Below the pieces are notes generated by a model. The model was given only the letters and a program-made list of their open reading frames with translations, ran no database searches and was not told where the DNA came from. From Atherix ibis (lineage: Eukaryota; Arthropoda; Insecta; Diptera; Athericidae): a stretch of DNA of 64,000 bases. Shown here piece after piece: positions 10,523 through 22,289 of this stretch. Position 1 is the stretch's first letter. Each line of letters begins with the position of its first letter. Both the position numbers and the translations under genes were made by a program. The stretch is taken from the NCBI GenBank assembly GCA_958298945.1, contig OY282610.1, positions 37,827,667 through 37,891,666 of the forward strand. The letters are read 5' to 3'.

Positions 10523-11195
10523 TAACCGAACCACCATATTTGTAGCAAATATTTATACTTCTTGCTGATTATTTGGTAGTTAGACGATCCATATTATAAA
10601 ACGGCAAACTAAAACCTAAATAAATGTTAATTAAAGAACGCTTTACGCGACGCATTTTCTGTTTATTTTTTGTGTTTGGTAATGTGCTAGTTGCGGTACT
10701 AGAAGTGATATCACTGCTTGCTCCGCTGGTACTTTTCAAGCTAGATTTCGCAAATACAACCGGTTCTATTTGTCGTGCTAGTTTTGTCGCTGGTTTTAAC
10801 GAGAACTTATGAGAAAACATTATGTTATCATGTGATTTCCATGAGCAAATTACACATACGTAAAAAATCATGTATGTAAAAATACACGAACTTAAAAAAT
10901 GTCATTTTAATAGAACCACCATACTTGTTGAAAATTTTGTGCAATTCTTGCTGATTATTTGGTAGTTATACGATCCATATTTTAAATGGCAAACTAAAAT
11001 TTAAATAAATGTTAATTAAAGCACGCTTCACGGGACGCTAGTTTTCCAACTTGTTTTTGTGCTTGCTACTGTGCTGGTTGCGGTGCTAGAAATGATATCG
11101 CGGCTTGCTCTGCTAGGAGTTTTTAAGCTAGATTTTGCAAATAGAACCGGTTCTTTTTTGTCGTGCTAGTTTTGTCACTAGTCAACGAGAACTAA
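10475..11195 (+). repeat. 385-bp tandem duplication
   Basis: 10475-10812 and 10860-11195 align in the same orientation with a 385-base offset. Shared landmarks are GTC-TTTTAA-GAACCACCATA, GATTATTTGGTAGTTA, GATCCATATT, GTTAATTAAAG, TGCGGT-CTAGAA-TGATATC and CGTGCTAGTTTTGTC. The first copy follows the GTACGTG minisatellite, and degenerate units of that minisatellite also precede the second copy. Identity by eye is roughly 80-85%. The open frames over each copy are not conserved between them, so I do not call a gene. Confidence 0.85.
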
Positions 11196-13240
11196 TATAA
11201 TCATGAGCAAATAATACAAATATATGTGCGTTGGCTTATATTCAAACAGTCACTGCGCAAGCATAGTAATACAGCTCGAAATCCAACTTGAAAACAAGCA
11301 TCGTGTAAAGCCAATACAAAATCAAGCGCCGCAGTCAGATTGAAAACTAGCAGTAAATCTAGCAAGTAAACAAGCACGAAAAGAAGCATTGTCTTTAGCT
11401 GACATTAGAATATAAATATTTAAAATAGCTATTAAATAACGGCTTTACTTTCAGAGCCACGAAATGGATAGTCTCGTATTTTCTATATACTTAATATAAA
11501 TAGTACTTATATTCTGTATATAAAATATAAGACTACCCATTCGTATTTTAAAAAATCAAAGAATTTTTACGTATCAAAAAAAAAAAATCAAAGAATATCT
11601 TAAAGGAAACTAAAGATATTTTTTCAAAACTTTCATTAATTAAACTCAATTTAAATTACATATTTTATTATAATAATTTCAATTAAAATTTATCTGTTAG
11701 TAATTAATTGAGTGCAAAATAACTGAAAACTATCTTAAGAAGTTCTTATGAAAAGATATCAAACAATAATAAAATATAATCGAAAAAAAATTTAAAGTTA
11801 GTTGTAAGAAATTTAAAGAATGCTATTCAAAATAATATGAAATATCGAAAGAGGAAAAATTATACACAGAAAAAGAAAAATGGAAGAATTTGAAAACTTT
11901 TGAAACGAACTCAATTGAGTTAAACACGAGCAGATGACATTTAAGTGGGTGATAATATCTGAAAATGTGAAAAATTATCTTAAATGTTTACTCAGAAATA
12001 TTTTCACTATATTTGAAAGTCTTTTCATTTGACAGACGGAGGGATTGAGCATTGAAAATGACTGAATTCCTTATGGAATTGCTTTTGGTTTCTTTAGAAA
12101 ACTCTCATATCGAAATTGGCTTGAATGCTCGGACCCCATTCAATAGTATGGGGTAGATTTCATTTCGAAAATGATAACAATAATGACAACAACAACAAGG
12201 GAGGAAAACTTCATAATTGGCATAATTTTCTCGGATAATGAATAATTTTTATGGGAAAACTTATCCAATCAAAATGAAATTGTTTTTCTGTCTGTTTTCA
12301 ATGATGCGATTTCGAAAGAATATTTTACCAACTATCGGAAAGGAATGATAGAAATTCTAAATCGAATTGTTAAAAGGATGCTTTTTTCATCGTTAGTTGT
12401 TTATTTTATTTCTTATAAAAAAAAAAAAAACAACAGCAAAAATTCACACTCTTGGGTAATATAAACTAATACAAGAATTGGAATTATCTTTTCATTTATA
12501 AAAAAAAATGTGGAAAATAGTTATCAGAAACAGGCAAAAAGGACAATATTTGCTGACTCGAGAGTTTTTTTTATAAAAAATAAAATATATAAACAAATCG
12601 ATGGGGAAGGTCTTAATCTAAAAAAATCAGACCTTTATGGGTCCAAATTATTTTTTATATTATCTCTTCTGCTAGTGTTCAAAATCAAAATAAATAAAAA
12701 AAATGGAAAAAATAAAAAAAAAATTTTCTTCCGTTTCGTTGGTCTTACATTTATTGAAAAGGATTAAGGCTATTCCAAATTGGTGGGAGCATTCGTTTAT
12801 TCCCCATTTTTATGGGTTTCTTTTTAAAAATAAATTTTTGCGGTTCCTCTTTTATAAATCATAATTTCTTACTTAACACTAAAGATGACCAATTGAATAG
12901 TGAAGCAGTAGTATAAAAACTATAAGCAATAATAAAATACATAATATTCAAGGATAATTAATAAAATGAAAAGGAAATTAAACGAAAATAAAATTGTGTA
13001 TAAAATGCATAAAATGTAACGAATTCTTGTAATTTGAATTTGGGTTAGAATACTTTGGATATTTTTAAGGATAATTTTTTTATTATCCTTTTTGGTTTAA
13101 TTTTTTTTTTCTTTAATTAAAAAAAAATCATTTTATCGTTATTACCACTTATATGTTACTGGGTGAAATTTACTTTGAAAATTCTAAGTGGTCAACTGTT
13201 AAGAATTCATATTTAAGGATTTGTGGTTCCATAAACTCAA
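11196..13240. other. AT-rich sequence, no gene seen
   Basis: No transposon motif and no clear repeat. Open frames near 11201-11389 and 12510-12767 are short and compositionally biased, with no recognised domain. A GC-poor plateau with many A runs. Confidence 0.5.
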
Positions 13241-13241
13241 A

Positions 13242-13292
13242 AAATAATAATAATAATAATAATAATAGTAATAAAAAATAATAATAAATAAA
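13242..13292. repeat. (AAT)n microsatellite, imperfect
   Basis: AATAATAATAATAATAATAG followed by further AAT-type triplets. Confidence 0.85.
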
Positions 13293-14100
13293 GGATTACT
13301 TTAATTAAAAAAGGTTTTAAAAAAAAAAGAAACCTCAACTTTCTATGGGAACTAAACAACCGACTTGTGTCCTTTAGAATAAAAGCATTAATCTCACCTT
13401 AAAAAGTTAATATTTTTTTCCACTTAGTTTATTATTTATTTTTATTAATTACATGGTTTTTGGTCGAATGAAATTTCCTTTTCATAAAATAATCAATTAA
13501 GAGAAGTTTTCACTTTTAAAACTACCAACAACAACAAAAAATAATAGTGGGTGTACATTAATACAATAGATTTTTTTTATTTCGATGATTTATGAGAAAA
13601 TCGCATTAGAAAAACTTTAGTATAAAAATAAAGGGAAAAATCCAACAACAACAAAAAATAAAAAACAAAAAACAAAATTATAATAATTGGAAAAATAATA
13701 ACAAAATTATTTCGATTCGTTTATTTAGTTTTATAGATTGACAAGTTTTTAGATTCAATTTGAAGTGTCGTTCGGATTTGAATAATTGAAAAGTCAAATT
13801 AGTTTTAACGAAATTATCCATTAAGGATTATTGACCAAAATTAGCTAACAAGAAGATTTTTTTTCAAACAATTCATTTGAAAATTAGTTCACTTGAAAAC
13901 CGATTATTCGTATTTTATGTCAAATTAATTAAAGAAAAGTCAGTAATTTTCCTAAAATAATTTTGATTTTTCCAAAAGAACATCAATTAAATTCATGACA
14001 TGAATGCCGTTTGTACAAAAGCATTTGTACGTGAAAGTGGCAAAGGTGAATATTTACTAACTAACAAAGGATATTATTAAAATTTCTCTGAAGTTCATTT
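13293..14100. other. AT-rich sequence, no feature seen
   Basis: A-rich with several CAACAACAA words near 13520-13660. No open frame or repeat family recognised. Confidence 0.5.
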
Positions 14101-15483
14101 TACGTGCGTGAGTAAATTTTTTTGCATCATGCATTTTTTAAATAAGAACACTACAACGGCTAGACGAACAAATTATTATAAATTAGTATTTTGCAATTAT
14201 CAGCATTTGCTCTGGAAAAATAATTATATTTAAAAAGCACTACAGACAAAACGAATAAAATCCTGCTAACTTTGAAAGTAAGATTAAATATCTGAAAAGT
14301 AAGAAAAACTTTTCTATTAAAATCGAAATGCAATTTGTTAAAAAATTTATTCTCAAAAATTAAGGATATAAAAATTTCTTATAACTGCTGGTACTGCCAC
14401 ACTTAAATTCCTACCTAATAAAAATCCGCTTGTAAGAAAAGCAAAAGTATTAAGACCAATAAGGACTTAGTTCTACTGAAAAAATATCTCGATTTTTCGG
14501 CGCCATCTTACATTATTAACATTCAACAATATTAACATATAGACGCCATTTTTTATTGTTCAAATTTCGTTCGCACAATTTTGCGTCTATAACATTTGGA
14601 GATGCACAACCAAAAATCGAATGGACTTACCAGCAATATCTTAAATTTTTTTACGTTAAATATTCCTTTGTACTCATAAAAAAATAAAAAAAAACTTATC
14701 GCAGCCATATTTTATTGTTTTACTTTTGATATTCAGACCTTTGAGAATTTAGTGACTATTACCGTTTTCAACTATTTGCAGTTTAAGGTACAAAACCCAT
14801 GCTAACTTAGTTCCATTAATAATAAAAAGGGTTTACTAACGCCATCTTATTTTTTTTTATACTAAAAATCAAAATATTCTTTTGAATATTTAGTTTTGTA
14901 TTTTTATGTAGCATTAGTAGAACCTAAGGGCCTTAGAAAAATCTTGTGTTTTACAAGCGCCATTTGGGTTTACTTGTAATGCTAATTTATCTTCATAAAA
15001 ATATAAAAACTCATCGTAGCAATTTTTTTAATTATTGCCATTTATAAAAACCCTTTATAACTTAATGCCTTTCAAAAAAAAAAAATGGCGGTTGCCTTTT
15101 TAAACAATTTAATGTTGATGGTCCTAATCCATGTGGCGAACTTAGTTCCATTAAAAGTCAAAATGATTTACTAACGCCATCTTATTTTTTTTATACTAAA
15201 AATCAAAATATTCTTTTAAAAATTTGAATTTGTATTTTTATGTATCGTTAGTAAAATCTGAGGGTGCTAGAAAAATCTTGTGTTTAACAAGCACCATCCG
15301 CCATTTTTTATTAAAATTTTACGTACGCTTCATTCAAAAATCTACCATACTGCAAAATTAGTTCCATTAAAAGTAAAAGAAAATTATCGTAGCCATTTTT
15401 TTATTGTTCTAATTTAGAAATTCAGACCCATGGGGATATAGTGCCCCAAAAAAATCTTTGCCGGCCTATGTTGAACTATTTGA
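14101..15483 (+). repeat. GCCAT-motif repeat block, copy A
   Basis: 14431-14760 is nearly identical to 19869-20200, and similarity continues at lower identity to about 15300 (to 20610 in the other copy). Inside copy A a sub-unit of about 330 bases repeats: AACTTAGTTCCATTA.., then AACGCCATCTTATTTTTT.., then AAAAATCTTGTGTTT near 14810 and again near 15137. The words CGCCATCTT, CGCCATTTT or AGCCAT occur about every 60-150 bases. Compared with copy B there are 219 extra bases at 14212-14430, bounded by GCT on both sides. This is an interspersed, internally repetitive non-coding repeat of unknown class. Confidence 0.85.
14212..14430. mobile_element. 219-bp insertion in copy A, or deletion from copy B
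   Basis: Copy B reads CATTTGCT-TGTAAGAAAAGC without a break. Copy A has 219 extra bases between the same flanks, and GCT occurs at both ends. That fits an insertion with a 3-bp target duplication. It equally fits a microhomology deletion in copy B. No terminal inverted repeats are visible in the 219 bases. Confidence 0.45.
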
Positions 15484-15516
15484 GATGGCTTCGACACGTT
15501 TTTTTTTGTTTCATAA

Positions 15517-16643
15517 TAAAAGACAACAGAAGTCTCTATATATTTAATGGTGCTATGCCGCATCTTAAGACAAGATAACACCGGTCGCCCACGACCATTG
15601 GGATTGAGATACGCTCAATCAGCGCACTACCATAAATGATAGTTAGCAGTCAGTAGTCAGTTACAAGCTGACGGCGAGGACTATCTAAACCTCTGCTGTC
15701 ATAAGCAGTGACAACGCCCGAGATAATTGCAATGCATTGCTACATTTGCCAGTTACCTCCCACCTGCGATCCCTAGATCGTACCCACGATATGGGTTTCA
15801 ACCACAGCACACTACGTTGCTGCCTAAGGCGCCTCACCATTATCGGGCACAGTGTGTTTTAACGCCGATTCCCGTTGTACCTATTTTTGTTTTAAGAGTA
15901 CTTTGGTTTGTACTCCGCTCATTGAGCTACGGTAAGGAATCATTGTAAATTCCTAGGCACCGCTAAGCCAGCTCAGGTACGCGGGTTTGCCGAGACCCGA
16001 AGGCACAACTGGAACTGACCTTGGTCTTTCATCCAGTTGTAACCACCTTGCGTTTCATTCGCCGGCACATTCCCTACCTAGTCATTAATCCTAATCTTCT
16101 TTCAAACAGTGCTTTTGCAAATTCAGCCAGCCATGCCCTCCTCTCGGGTGTACCAAGTGCGCCACTCAGATCCACTCGACCTTCATCCATTCTAATGCCA
16201 CAAACATCCAAATCTCGGAGATCCTCATATAAAGCACAATCCACTAAGAGGTGATATACACTTTCCTGTGGGGCGCCACACAGACACTCTTCTCTTTCAC
16301 TCAATCTTCTCTTATATAAGAACTCATTAATACTACCATGCTTGGTTATCAGATAGCCTAGGAACAGACCACATTCAAATTTGTTTGCCGAGGCAAATCT
16401 AACACATGAGATAAACTTGTGAGTCCATCTCCCTTTCTCACTCTCATTCCAGCGCTGCTGCCAAATTCCATACATTCTATCCAGAACTAGAGCCCGTCTT
16501 TGGCGTTCTCCAAGTTCCCGAATTTCCTCGTTTAGGACAGGGCAGCTATCCAGTAATACAATGCCCCGCCGCATCCGATAGAGAATACTCCTACGGAGCA
16601 CCTCTAGATCCCATGGGATTTCTCCCACTAAAAAAGACAACAA
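15517..16643 (-). mobile_element. 5'-truncated R1-like non-LTR retrotransposon with target-site duplication
   Basis: The insertion spans about 15529-16628. It is bounded by AAAAGACAACA at 15518-15528 and A-run plus GACAACA at 16630-16642, a target duplication of about 11 bases that fits target-primed reverse transcription. On the minus strand it begins inside the ORF2 C-terminal region, as expected for 5' truncation, and continues through a ~540-base 3' region. The 3' region contains landmarks shared with 24050-24320, 37100-37580 and 60000-60420: GGAATTTACAA, CCCATATCGTGGGTACG, AGAGGTTTAGATAG, and a GATTGAGCGTATCTCAATC stretch near the 3' end. There is no poly(A) tail. Confidence 0.85.
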
Positions 16644-16664
16644 TAAAAAACGTGTCGACGCCAT
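16074..16664 (-). pseudogene. R1-like LINE ORF2 C-terminal fragment with CCHC zinc knuckle
   Basis: An open frame of 196 codons with no internal stop. The first 14 residues (MASTRFLLLSFLVG) come from the hairpin arm and target DNA, so the ATG is accidental. LINE-derived sequence starts at EIPWDLEVLRR. Residues 68-80 (WQQRWNESEKGRW) and 84-110 (FISCVRFAS..GLFLGYLITKHG) match the conserved post-RT region of R1-clade ORF2 proteins. C127, C129, H138 and C143 form the CCHC nucleic-acid-binding knuckle (CLCGAPQESVYHLLVDC). All RT and endonuclease sequence is missing, so the piece cannot mobilise itself. The absence of stops over 180 codons suggests a fairly young insertion. Confidence 0.85.
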
Positions 16665-16665
16665 C

Positions 16666-16900
16666 TTGCATTATTTACAAACATTCCGAGGCTCAAACCT
16701 TTTTGGACTTAGTTCTATAAAAAGAAAGCCAAATATTTGTCTGTGCAATTTTAAATAATTTACATTTGAACATCCGGACTCATGCTGATCTAGTTGAAAT
16801 TAAAAAAAATTCTCCGACGTCATCTTGCATTGTCTACCTTTAAAAATCTAAACCCACACTCACATAGTTTTATGGAAAATTATTTTTGGGTGGTAGATAT
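16666..16900 (+). repeat. GCCAT-motif repeat block, continuation of copy A
   Basis: After the LINE, sequence resumes as GACGCCATCTTGCATTATTT with a related GACGTCATCTTGCATTGTCT about 155 bases later, each followed by a GGACTTAGTTCTAT- or ACATAGTTTTAT-type segment. This is the same repeat family as 14.1-15.5 kb. Confidence 0.7.
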
Positions 16901-17680
16901 CCAGATTTAGTTGTAAATTTTAATACTTTGAACTTCTGCTTGTTATTGTTAAAATCGGCTTACTTCTAAGGGTTTCTTTGCTATAGGTGGCATTTAAGTA
17001 ACGCATATGAATTTTTTTTCTTGATTTATATGTGAAAATGTAGAACTGAGATAATAAAACTAATGAGTTCGGAAAATGATTTTCAATTATAAAATGCATA
17101 AAAAAATCTACTTCGACTTTATGCTTTATGTAAAAAAATAATTTTCTACGCTAAATTGACAAAGTAATTTTAAAAAGATTTTTTTTAAACTTTTCTCCAA
17201 CTTCTTTCTACTTATAATATAATCCAACAATTTGTACTTTAATAAAAATTATCTCGAAAATTAAGTCAAATGAAAATCATTTAAAAAACTAAGCGAATTT
17301 TTCATGCTTTGGAATTTTTTCGAATATTTTTCAAGTAGAATTTGCTTAATTGCATTATAGAAATTATTTCCGAATATTGATTTTCATTAATTTTCTCATT
17401 TCACGTCATCGTCACTTAGAATAAATTTTCTAGCATGTTCATATGATCCTTGAAGCTTAGAGCTAGTAGCGCATGAACCTGTACAGGTTGATTATTGCTT
17501 GAATTTTTGATGGAGTTTTTTTTTGTCTTATAATGTCAAGATTGCTGGTATTGAAAAAAATGGACTATTTTCTTGAAGGATTTTTTATTATTATTTTTTT
17601 TTTAAATTAATAAAGTATAGAAAATGAAATGAAAATAAAAATACTTAAGAACACTCGATAGACAGTACGGAACTTTTCAA
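16901..17680. other. AT-rich sequence, no feature seen
   Basis: No repeat family, transposon motif or plausible exon recognised. Confidence 0.5.
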
Positions 17681-18450
17681 TAATTAGTGAGTACAATCGG
17701 AGTCACTGCAGAACTTTTCCAAGCTTTTAAGAATATTGACGATGAAAATCCTAACCAAAAAAATTCGAAAAACAATATTTAAAAGAATATTACAAAAATG
17801 GGGGGGTTTTGGGAGAACTACGTTCAACCATAAAACACTATAAACAAGCGTGTACGCGTTCACGAAATTAAAATAAAAATTAATTAATGGCGACGACGTC
17901 AAGTAAAATCTGATTTATTGAAATGAGAGGCTTGTCATGATATTCGAGCGCGATTCGTGCAGATTAATAACGTTGATTGTCCTTGCTGGTGTGCATGTGT
18001 CTGTGTGTGTTTGAATTGTTATGAAGGCTACAGCTGTGCCATAATGAGCAAGGATATTTACTTTTGAGTGTTCCTTTCCATGCGCTTGTGTACGTCAGTA
18101 CAATATATTCACTTAGCCAAAGTGGGCCGGCGCCTCCAATGATCAGTGCTTGTTGGGTGACTCATTCCGCTTCAACTGTTCGAAAATTCGCAATTACTCG
18201 GTCTCGGTAGTAGCAAAGGTGGATGTACAATCAATGCCATAACAAATAAAGGTGCTAGTACATAGGCACGTTCTTGGTATCATGTACATTTCGGTGTGCC
18301 TGTTAATTCACAAAAATTTCCTATTCTTCTTCGATATGAAAGCCTACGTTTTTGTGCTAGTACGTAAATAAATACGAAATCCAAGGCACTTCAAAATGAG
18401 TTTCGCTGCCATTTTGGCTCATTTGATGGATTTGTGGAATTACGAATTTG
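17681..18450. other. Less AT-rich unique sequence, no gene identified
   Basis: Base composition is more even than in the neighbours, for example around 17940-18300, with a short GTGTGTCTGTGTGTG run near 17993-18010. No long open frame or transposon motif. It could be conserved non-coding host DNA, but nothing in the sequence proves it. Confidence 0.3.
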
Positions 18451-19084
18451 TTTATAATTTGACAAGTATCTGAAAGGTTAATTAGGGTTGTTATTTTTTT
18501 TTAATTTTCTGGGTTTTGACAATTTCATCAGCAAAACCCATCAAATAACATAATGGGTTCTTTTTTATTTGACAATTTTACTATTAAACTGTACTTATTA
18601 TTATTATTATTATTATTATTAATATAAACGCAATTTAATTTTCTTTTTATTCCAACCAATTTTTTTTCTTGTAATTCGTTTATTTCTTAAAATTTTTTTA
18701 CATAAACAAATAAATATTATTACTTATATTTTTGTGGAATTTTCATGTCTAATTATTAATCATTGGTTCTTTCAGTAAACTCTGAATAGTGAAATTTTTA
18801 ACTGAAAATGTTTTGCCAAGGAATTTGTGTCTATAAACTCAAATTTTAATATATCAACGAAGAAAAATGCTGAAATGGTAAAATGGTAAATTGGTAAAAT
18901 GGTAAAATGGGAAATTTTATTTCAATTTCGATATTTCTAATAAACTAAATTTTATAGGTTAAAAATAGCTAACAAAAAATTGATATTTACAAATAAATTA
19001 ACGCCAAATGAAAATTGATACAATTTAATAATTATTAATAATCAAAAGGTTATCCTAATTGCGGTTTGGAAAATCCCAGTTAAT
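18451..19084. repeat. AT-rich sequence with two small simple repeats
   Basis: (ATT)n lies at 18598-18622. About five GGTAAAAT-type 8-10 bp units lie at 18872-18912. The rest shows no feature. Confidence 0.8.
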
Positions 19085-19570
19085 AAAAACATACCCAAAA
19101 TTCAGATTTTTAGATTATTCAAATATTGCCATTTTATATCAATTATTCGAATAACTGCCATAACATTTCTTACAGGACTCGATCATTTTGTAGTATTTAC
19201 TTATGAATTTTTTCCTATGTTTTGGAATAATACTTGACAGATCTGGTTAAATATGATATCTTACAAAGTCTTACAAGAGAAACGGTCAACGGTGTCAAAT
19301 TGCACGATCTTTGTCGACAATTCATATTATAAAATCTTGAAATTATGCGCTGTGGGAAATTTCCGCGCAATATAGCCAAGATGGATCGTGTTGTGTGGTT
19401 GATGATGCCGTCTTTTTGAAACCACATAAAGCCAGAATGACATAAAGTCACATACAGGCAAAAAACGATTTATGGGTAGTACTTAAGCCCAAAATCCAAA
19501 CTTTTTAGCGGATACAATGGCTTACATACAGTTACGTGCGGATTTTTAGAGCCCCATATTTGATTGACAC
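19085..19570 (-). pseudogene. Tc1/mariner-superfamily transposase fragment (copy 2, best preserved)
   Basis: On the minus strand, read from 19570 down, one frame gives IWGSKNPHVTVCKPLYP, the conserved IWGSENPHV..KPMHP motif. A second open frame of 78 codons follows (19451-19215) with GFMWFQKDGIINHTTRS, AILRGNFPQRIISRF and RQRSCNLTPL. The family consensus here is WFQ.DGA..HT, then LLRE.FP.RVISR, then PPRSCDLTPLDFFLWG. The QDG aspartate survives in KDG, but the final catalytic aspartate (CDLTPLD) reads CNLTPLT. The frame shifts between the two parts and no N-terminal DNA-binding domain is visible. Subfamily not resolved by eye. Confidence 0.8.
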
Positions 19571-19739
19571 ATTCACTGAGTGCAAAAGAAGCCTCATTGC
19601 TAAGAAAAATATTGATCATAAAAGCATGCAATTTGGCATTTGTAGAAAGTTTTTACAATTTTAACGTGTTCCATATTAAAAAAATGGTAAATTTTATACC
19701 AGAGAAATGTAACTCTACTAATTTGTTATTTGGGCATGT

Positions 19740-20610
19740 GTTAAATGATGTGTGAGTAAAATATTTTACATTATGCATTTTTTATATAAGATAACTAATA
19801 TGGCTAGACGAACAAATCACTATAAATTAGGTTTTGTTTTTAAGTATTTGCAATTATCAGCATTTGCTTGTAAGAAAAGCAAAAGTATTAAGACCAATAA
19901 GGACTTAGTTCTACTGAAAAAATATCTCGATTTTTCGGCGCCATCTTACATTATTAACATTCAACAATATTATAGACGCCATTTTTTATTGTTCAAATTT
20001 CGTTCGCACAATTTTGCGTCTATAACATTTGGAGATGCACAACCAAAAATCGAATGGACTTACCAGTAATATCTTAAATTTTTTTACGTTAAATATTCCT
20101 TTGTTCTCATAAAAATAAAAAAAAAACGTATCGCAGCCATATTTTATTGTTTTACTTTTGATATTCAGACCCTTGAGAATTTAGTGCCTTTAAAAAAGAC
20201 TGCTACCATCTTCAACTATTTGCAGTTTAAGACACAAACCTATGTGAACTTAGTTTCATGAAAAATCAAAAGGATTTAGTAACGCCATCTTGTTTTTTTA
20301 AAAGTAAAACTCAAAATATTCTTTCCAAAATTTTGTTTTGAATCTTTATGTGGCCTTAGTTGAACCTGAGGATCCTAGAAAAATCTTGTGTTTTATAGGC
20401 GCCATTTGGATTTACTGTAATAAGAATTTAGTTCAATAAAAATATAAAAACTCATCGTAGCCATTTTTAATTATTAGTATTTGCAGAACCCTTTATAACT
20501 TAATGCCTTTCAGTTGATATCTCGAATCTATAGGAACTTAATTCTATTAAAAATCAAAAGGATTTAATATACGCCATCTTGTTTTTTTTACTAAAAATCA
20601 AAATATTCAG
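19740..20610 (+). repeat. GCCAT-motif repeat block, copy B
   Basis: Nearly identical to copy A over 19869-20200, apart from a missing AACAT at the junction near 19970 and single changes. More diverged to about 20610. It carries about eight GCCAT cores: GGCGCCATCTTAC, GACGCCATTTTT, GCAGCCATATTTT, AACGCCATCTTGT, GGCGCCATTTGG, GTAGCCATTTTT and TACGCCATCTTGT among them. A 105-codon frame over 19752-20069 is not maintained in copy A and is not a gene. Confidence 0.85.
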
Positions 20611-22280
20611 TTGTTTGTGCACGTGTTAAATGACAGATGTAGACTTTTTGAGCAACAAAATAGATAATCCGTCGTTAGAAAAAATCCGAAAGGATCTGAT
20701 GGAAATTGTATTTGTTCAAAAAATTAAATTCTAAATAAATAAAAAATAATTTTACGACTAAGATGAATATGTGGTGATATAAAGGAAATTGCTTAAAATA
20801 TGATTAAATTAAGATAACGTGTTCAGTGTACAGGTAAATTATTTGAAATCAAAGCAAACGTCAGAATAATGAAATGGATTTTCAAGAAAATAAATTGCAA
20901 TTTCTGTAGTACAAAAATAATACCTGTATACGAGTAATATAATTGTAAAAAGACCAAAATTGCTCTGTTCATAAATATCTGGTAAGTAGGTGGTAGGCAG
21001 GTATATATTTCGTAAGTAATTGGATGCACTTATACTATAATTGTGAATGTATTCTATCTTCGTGAAATATGTATATGTAATTGTTGGTTACAACCTAGTA
21101 AGTGTGTATATTCTCGTAAGGATTCATTATTTTTGTTGGATATTTTTTTATTTAGGGATACAAATATGGATAATTACGATTATACGAACAAATACTTGAA
21201 AATGAAAATGAAAATTTACTATAAGGATGAGAGGACACCCTAGTTTCATAGCTTAATAATTAATCAGCTATAAAACTATGATGTCCTTATTGTAGCGAAA
21301 ATGATTGCTCTATTCACTTTATACTCAGGCGGAAACAAGGATTGATTACAGAATTTTTATTTCGCCTACTATAAACCAGGATATTCGTAGAAGAAAAATA
21401 TTGCATTTCAAAAACATCTCTGGAAATATGGTGGACTGCATATAGTTAATCCGAACATAGAAAAAATGGTTTGTATTCGTAAATGAAAAATTCAATATTT
21501 ACAAAAAGTAAAAATCGCTAAGAAAAAACCTTCCTAACGAATAGCAACTGTTTAAATGCCTACAAAAATGATATTTGCTATGTTCAAATCATCGTAAATC
21601 TCCAAAAAAAAAAAAAATCCAAGCAGCCTATAAGGACATTTTAGTCAAATTAATTGGAAGCAAATTCAGGCTTATAAGGACATATTAGTTTAAGCTACCA
21701 TACAATCGTATAAATAATAATAAATTTTCTATTAAAATCAGATATGATATGATATAATTTTCTTTAAAATATTTTCGAAGTAAAGAAAAACTGCAAAATA
21801 TTAAATGAAAAATGAAAAAAAAAAACAAATTTCAAGGATCATAAAGAAAATACTGAAATAAACCATTAGTCTTTAGCAGAAACCCCAAGGACAACACGCC
21901 AAAGAATGACGAACTGACTCAAAAGGGTGTGTAGAGTAAAAGTAAAAATATTTAACCATTTGATAGTAATAAATAAAGGACTTAGCAATAGAGAGGATAA
22001 TTAAAAGTTGTTAACATTTTTTCAACATTGCAACAAAAAAAAAATATATATATTAAATTAAGGAGAATCACCAATGACGATGGGAAGCAATAGTGCCATA
22101 TAATATGGATTAAAGGATAACGAAACGAATCACCAGAAAGGGTTCAATTTCAAATGTAAATGGCAAAAGTAGAAATATTAAATTTTCACAACATTTTGGC
22201 AATTTTTTTAAATATTTTTTTTAAGTACATTACAAAAATTTACCAACTAAAATACGTAACATTAATTAATGAAAAAAAAA
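20611..22280. other. AT-rich sequence, no gene seen
   Basis: No transposon motif. Two loosely similar segments near 21900-22025 and 22110-22210 (AAAAGTA-AAATATT.. then CAACATT) may be an old duplication. Frames near 20823-21243 are short and unrecognised. Confidence 0.4.
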
Positions 22281-22289
22281 TGAGAACGC

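Larger units (their letters stand above)
15484..16665. repeat. Hairpin arms flanking an inserted LINE
   Basis: 15484-15504 (GATGGCTTCGACACGTTTTTT) is the reverse complement of 16645-16665 with one mismatch over 21 bases. Everything between is the R1-like LINE, its target-site duplication and a few bases. Before the insertion the arms would have been about 30 bases apart, a compact hairpin inside the GCCAT repeat block. Confidence 0.85.

Noticed and set aside
10262..10871. Two minus-strand frames as small proteins
   Set aside because: One is encoded by the GTACGTG minisatellite. The other lies in the first copy of the 385-bp duplication and is not preserved in the second.
15727..16254. Plus-strand frames opposite the R1-like ORF
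   Set aside because: They are shadows of the minus-strand LINE and its 3' region.
19752..20069. 105-codon frame as a gene
   Set aside because: It lies inside a repeat; the near-identical copy at 14.4 kb does not keep the frame past the 5-bp and 219-bp differences.
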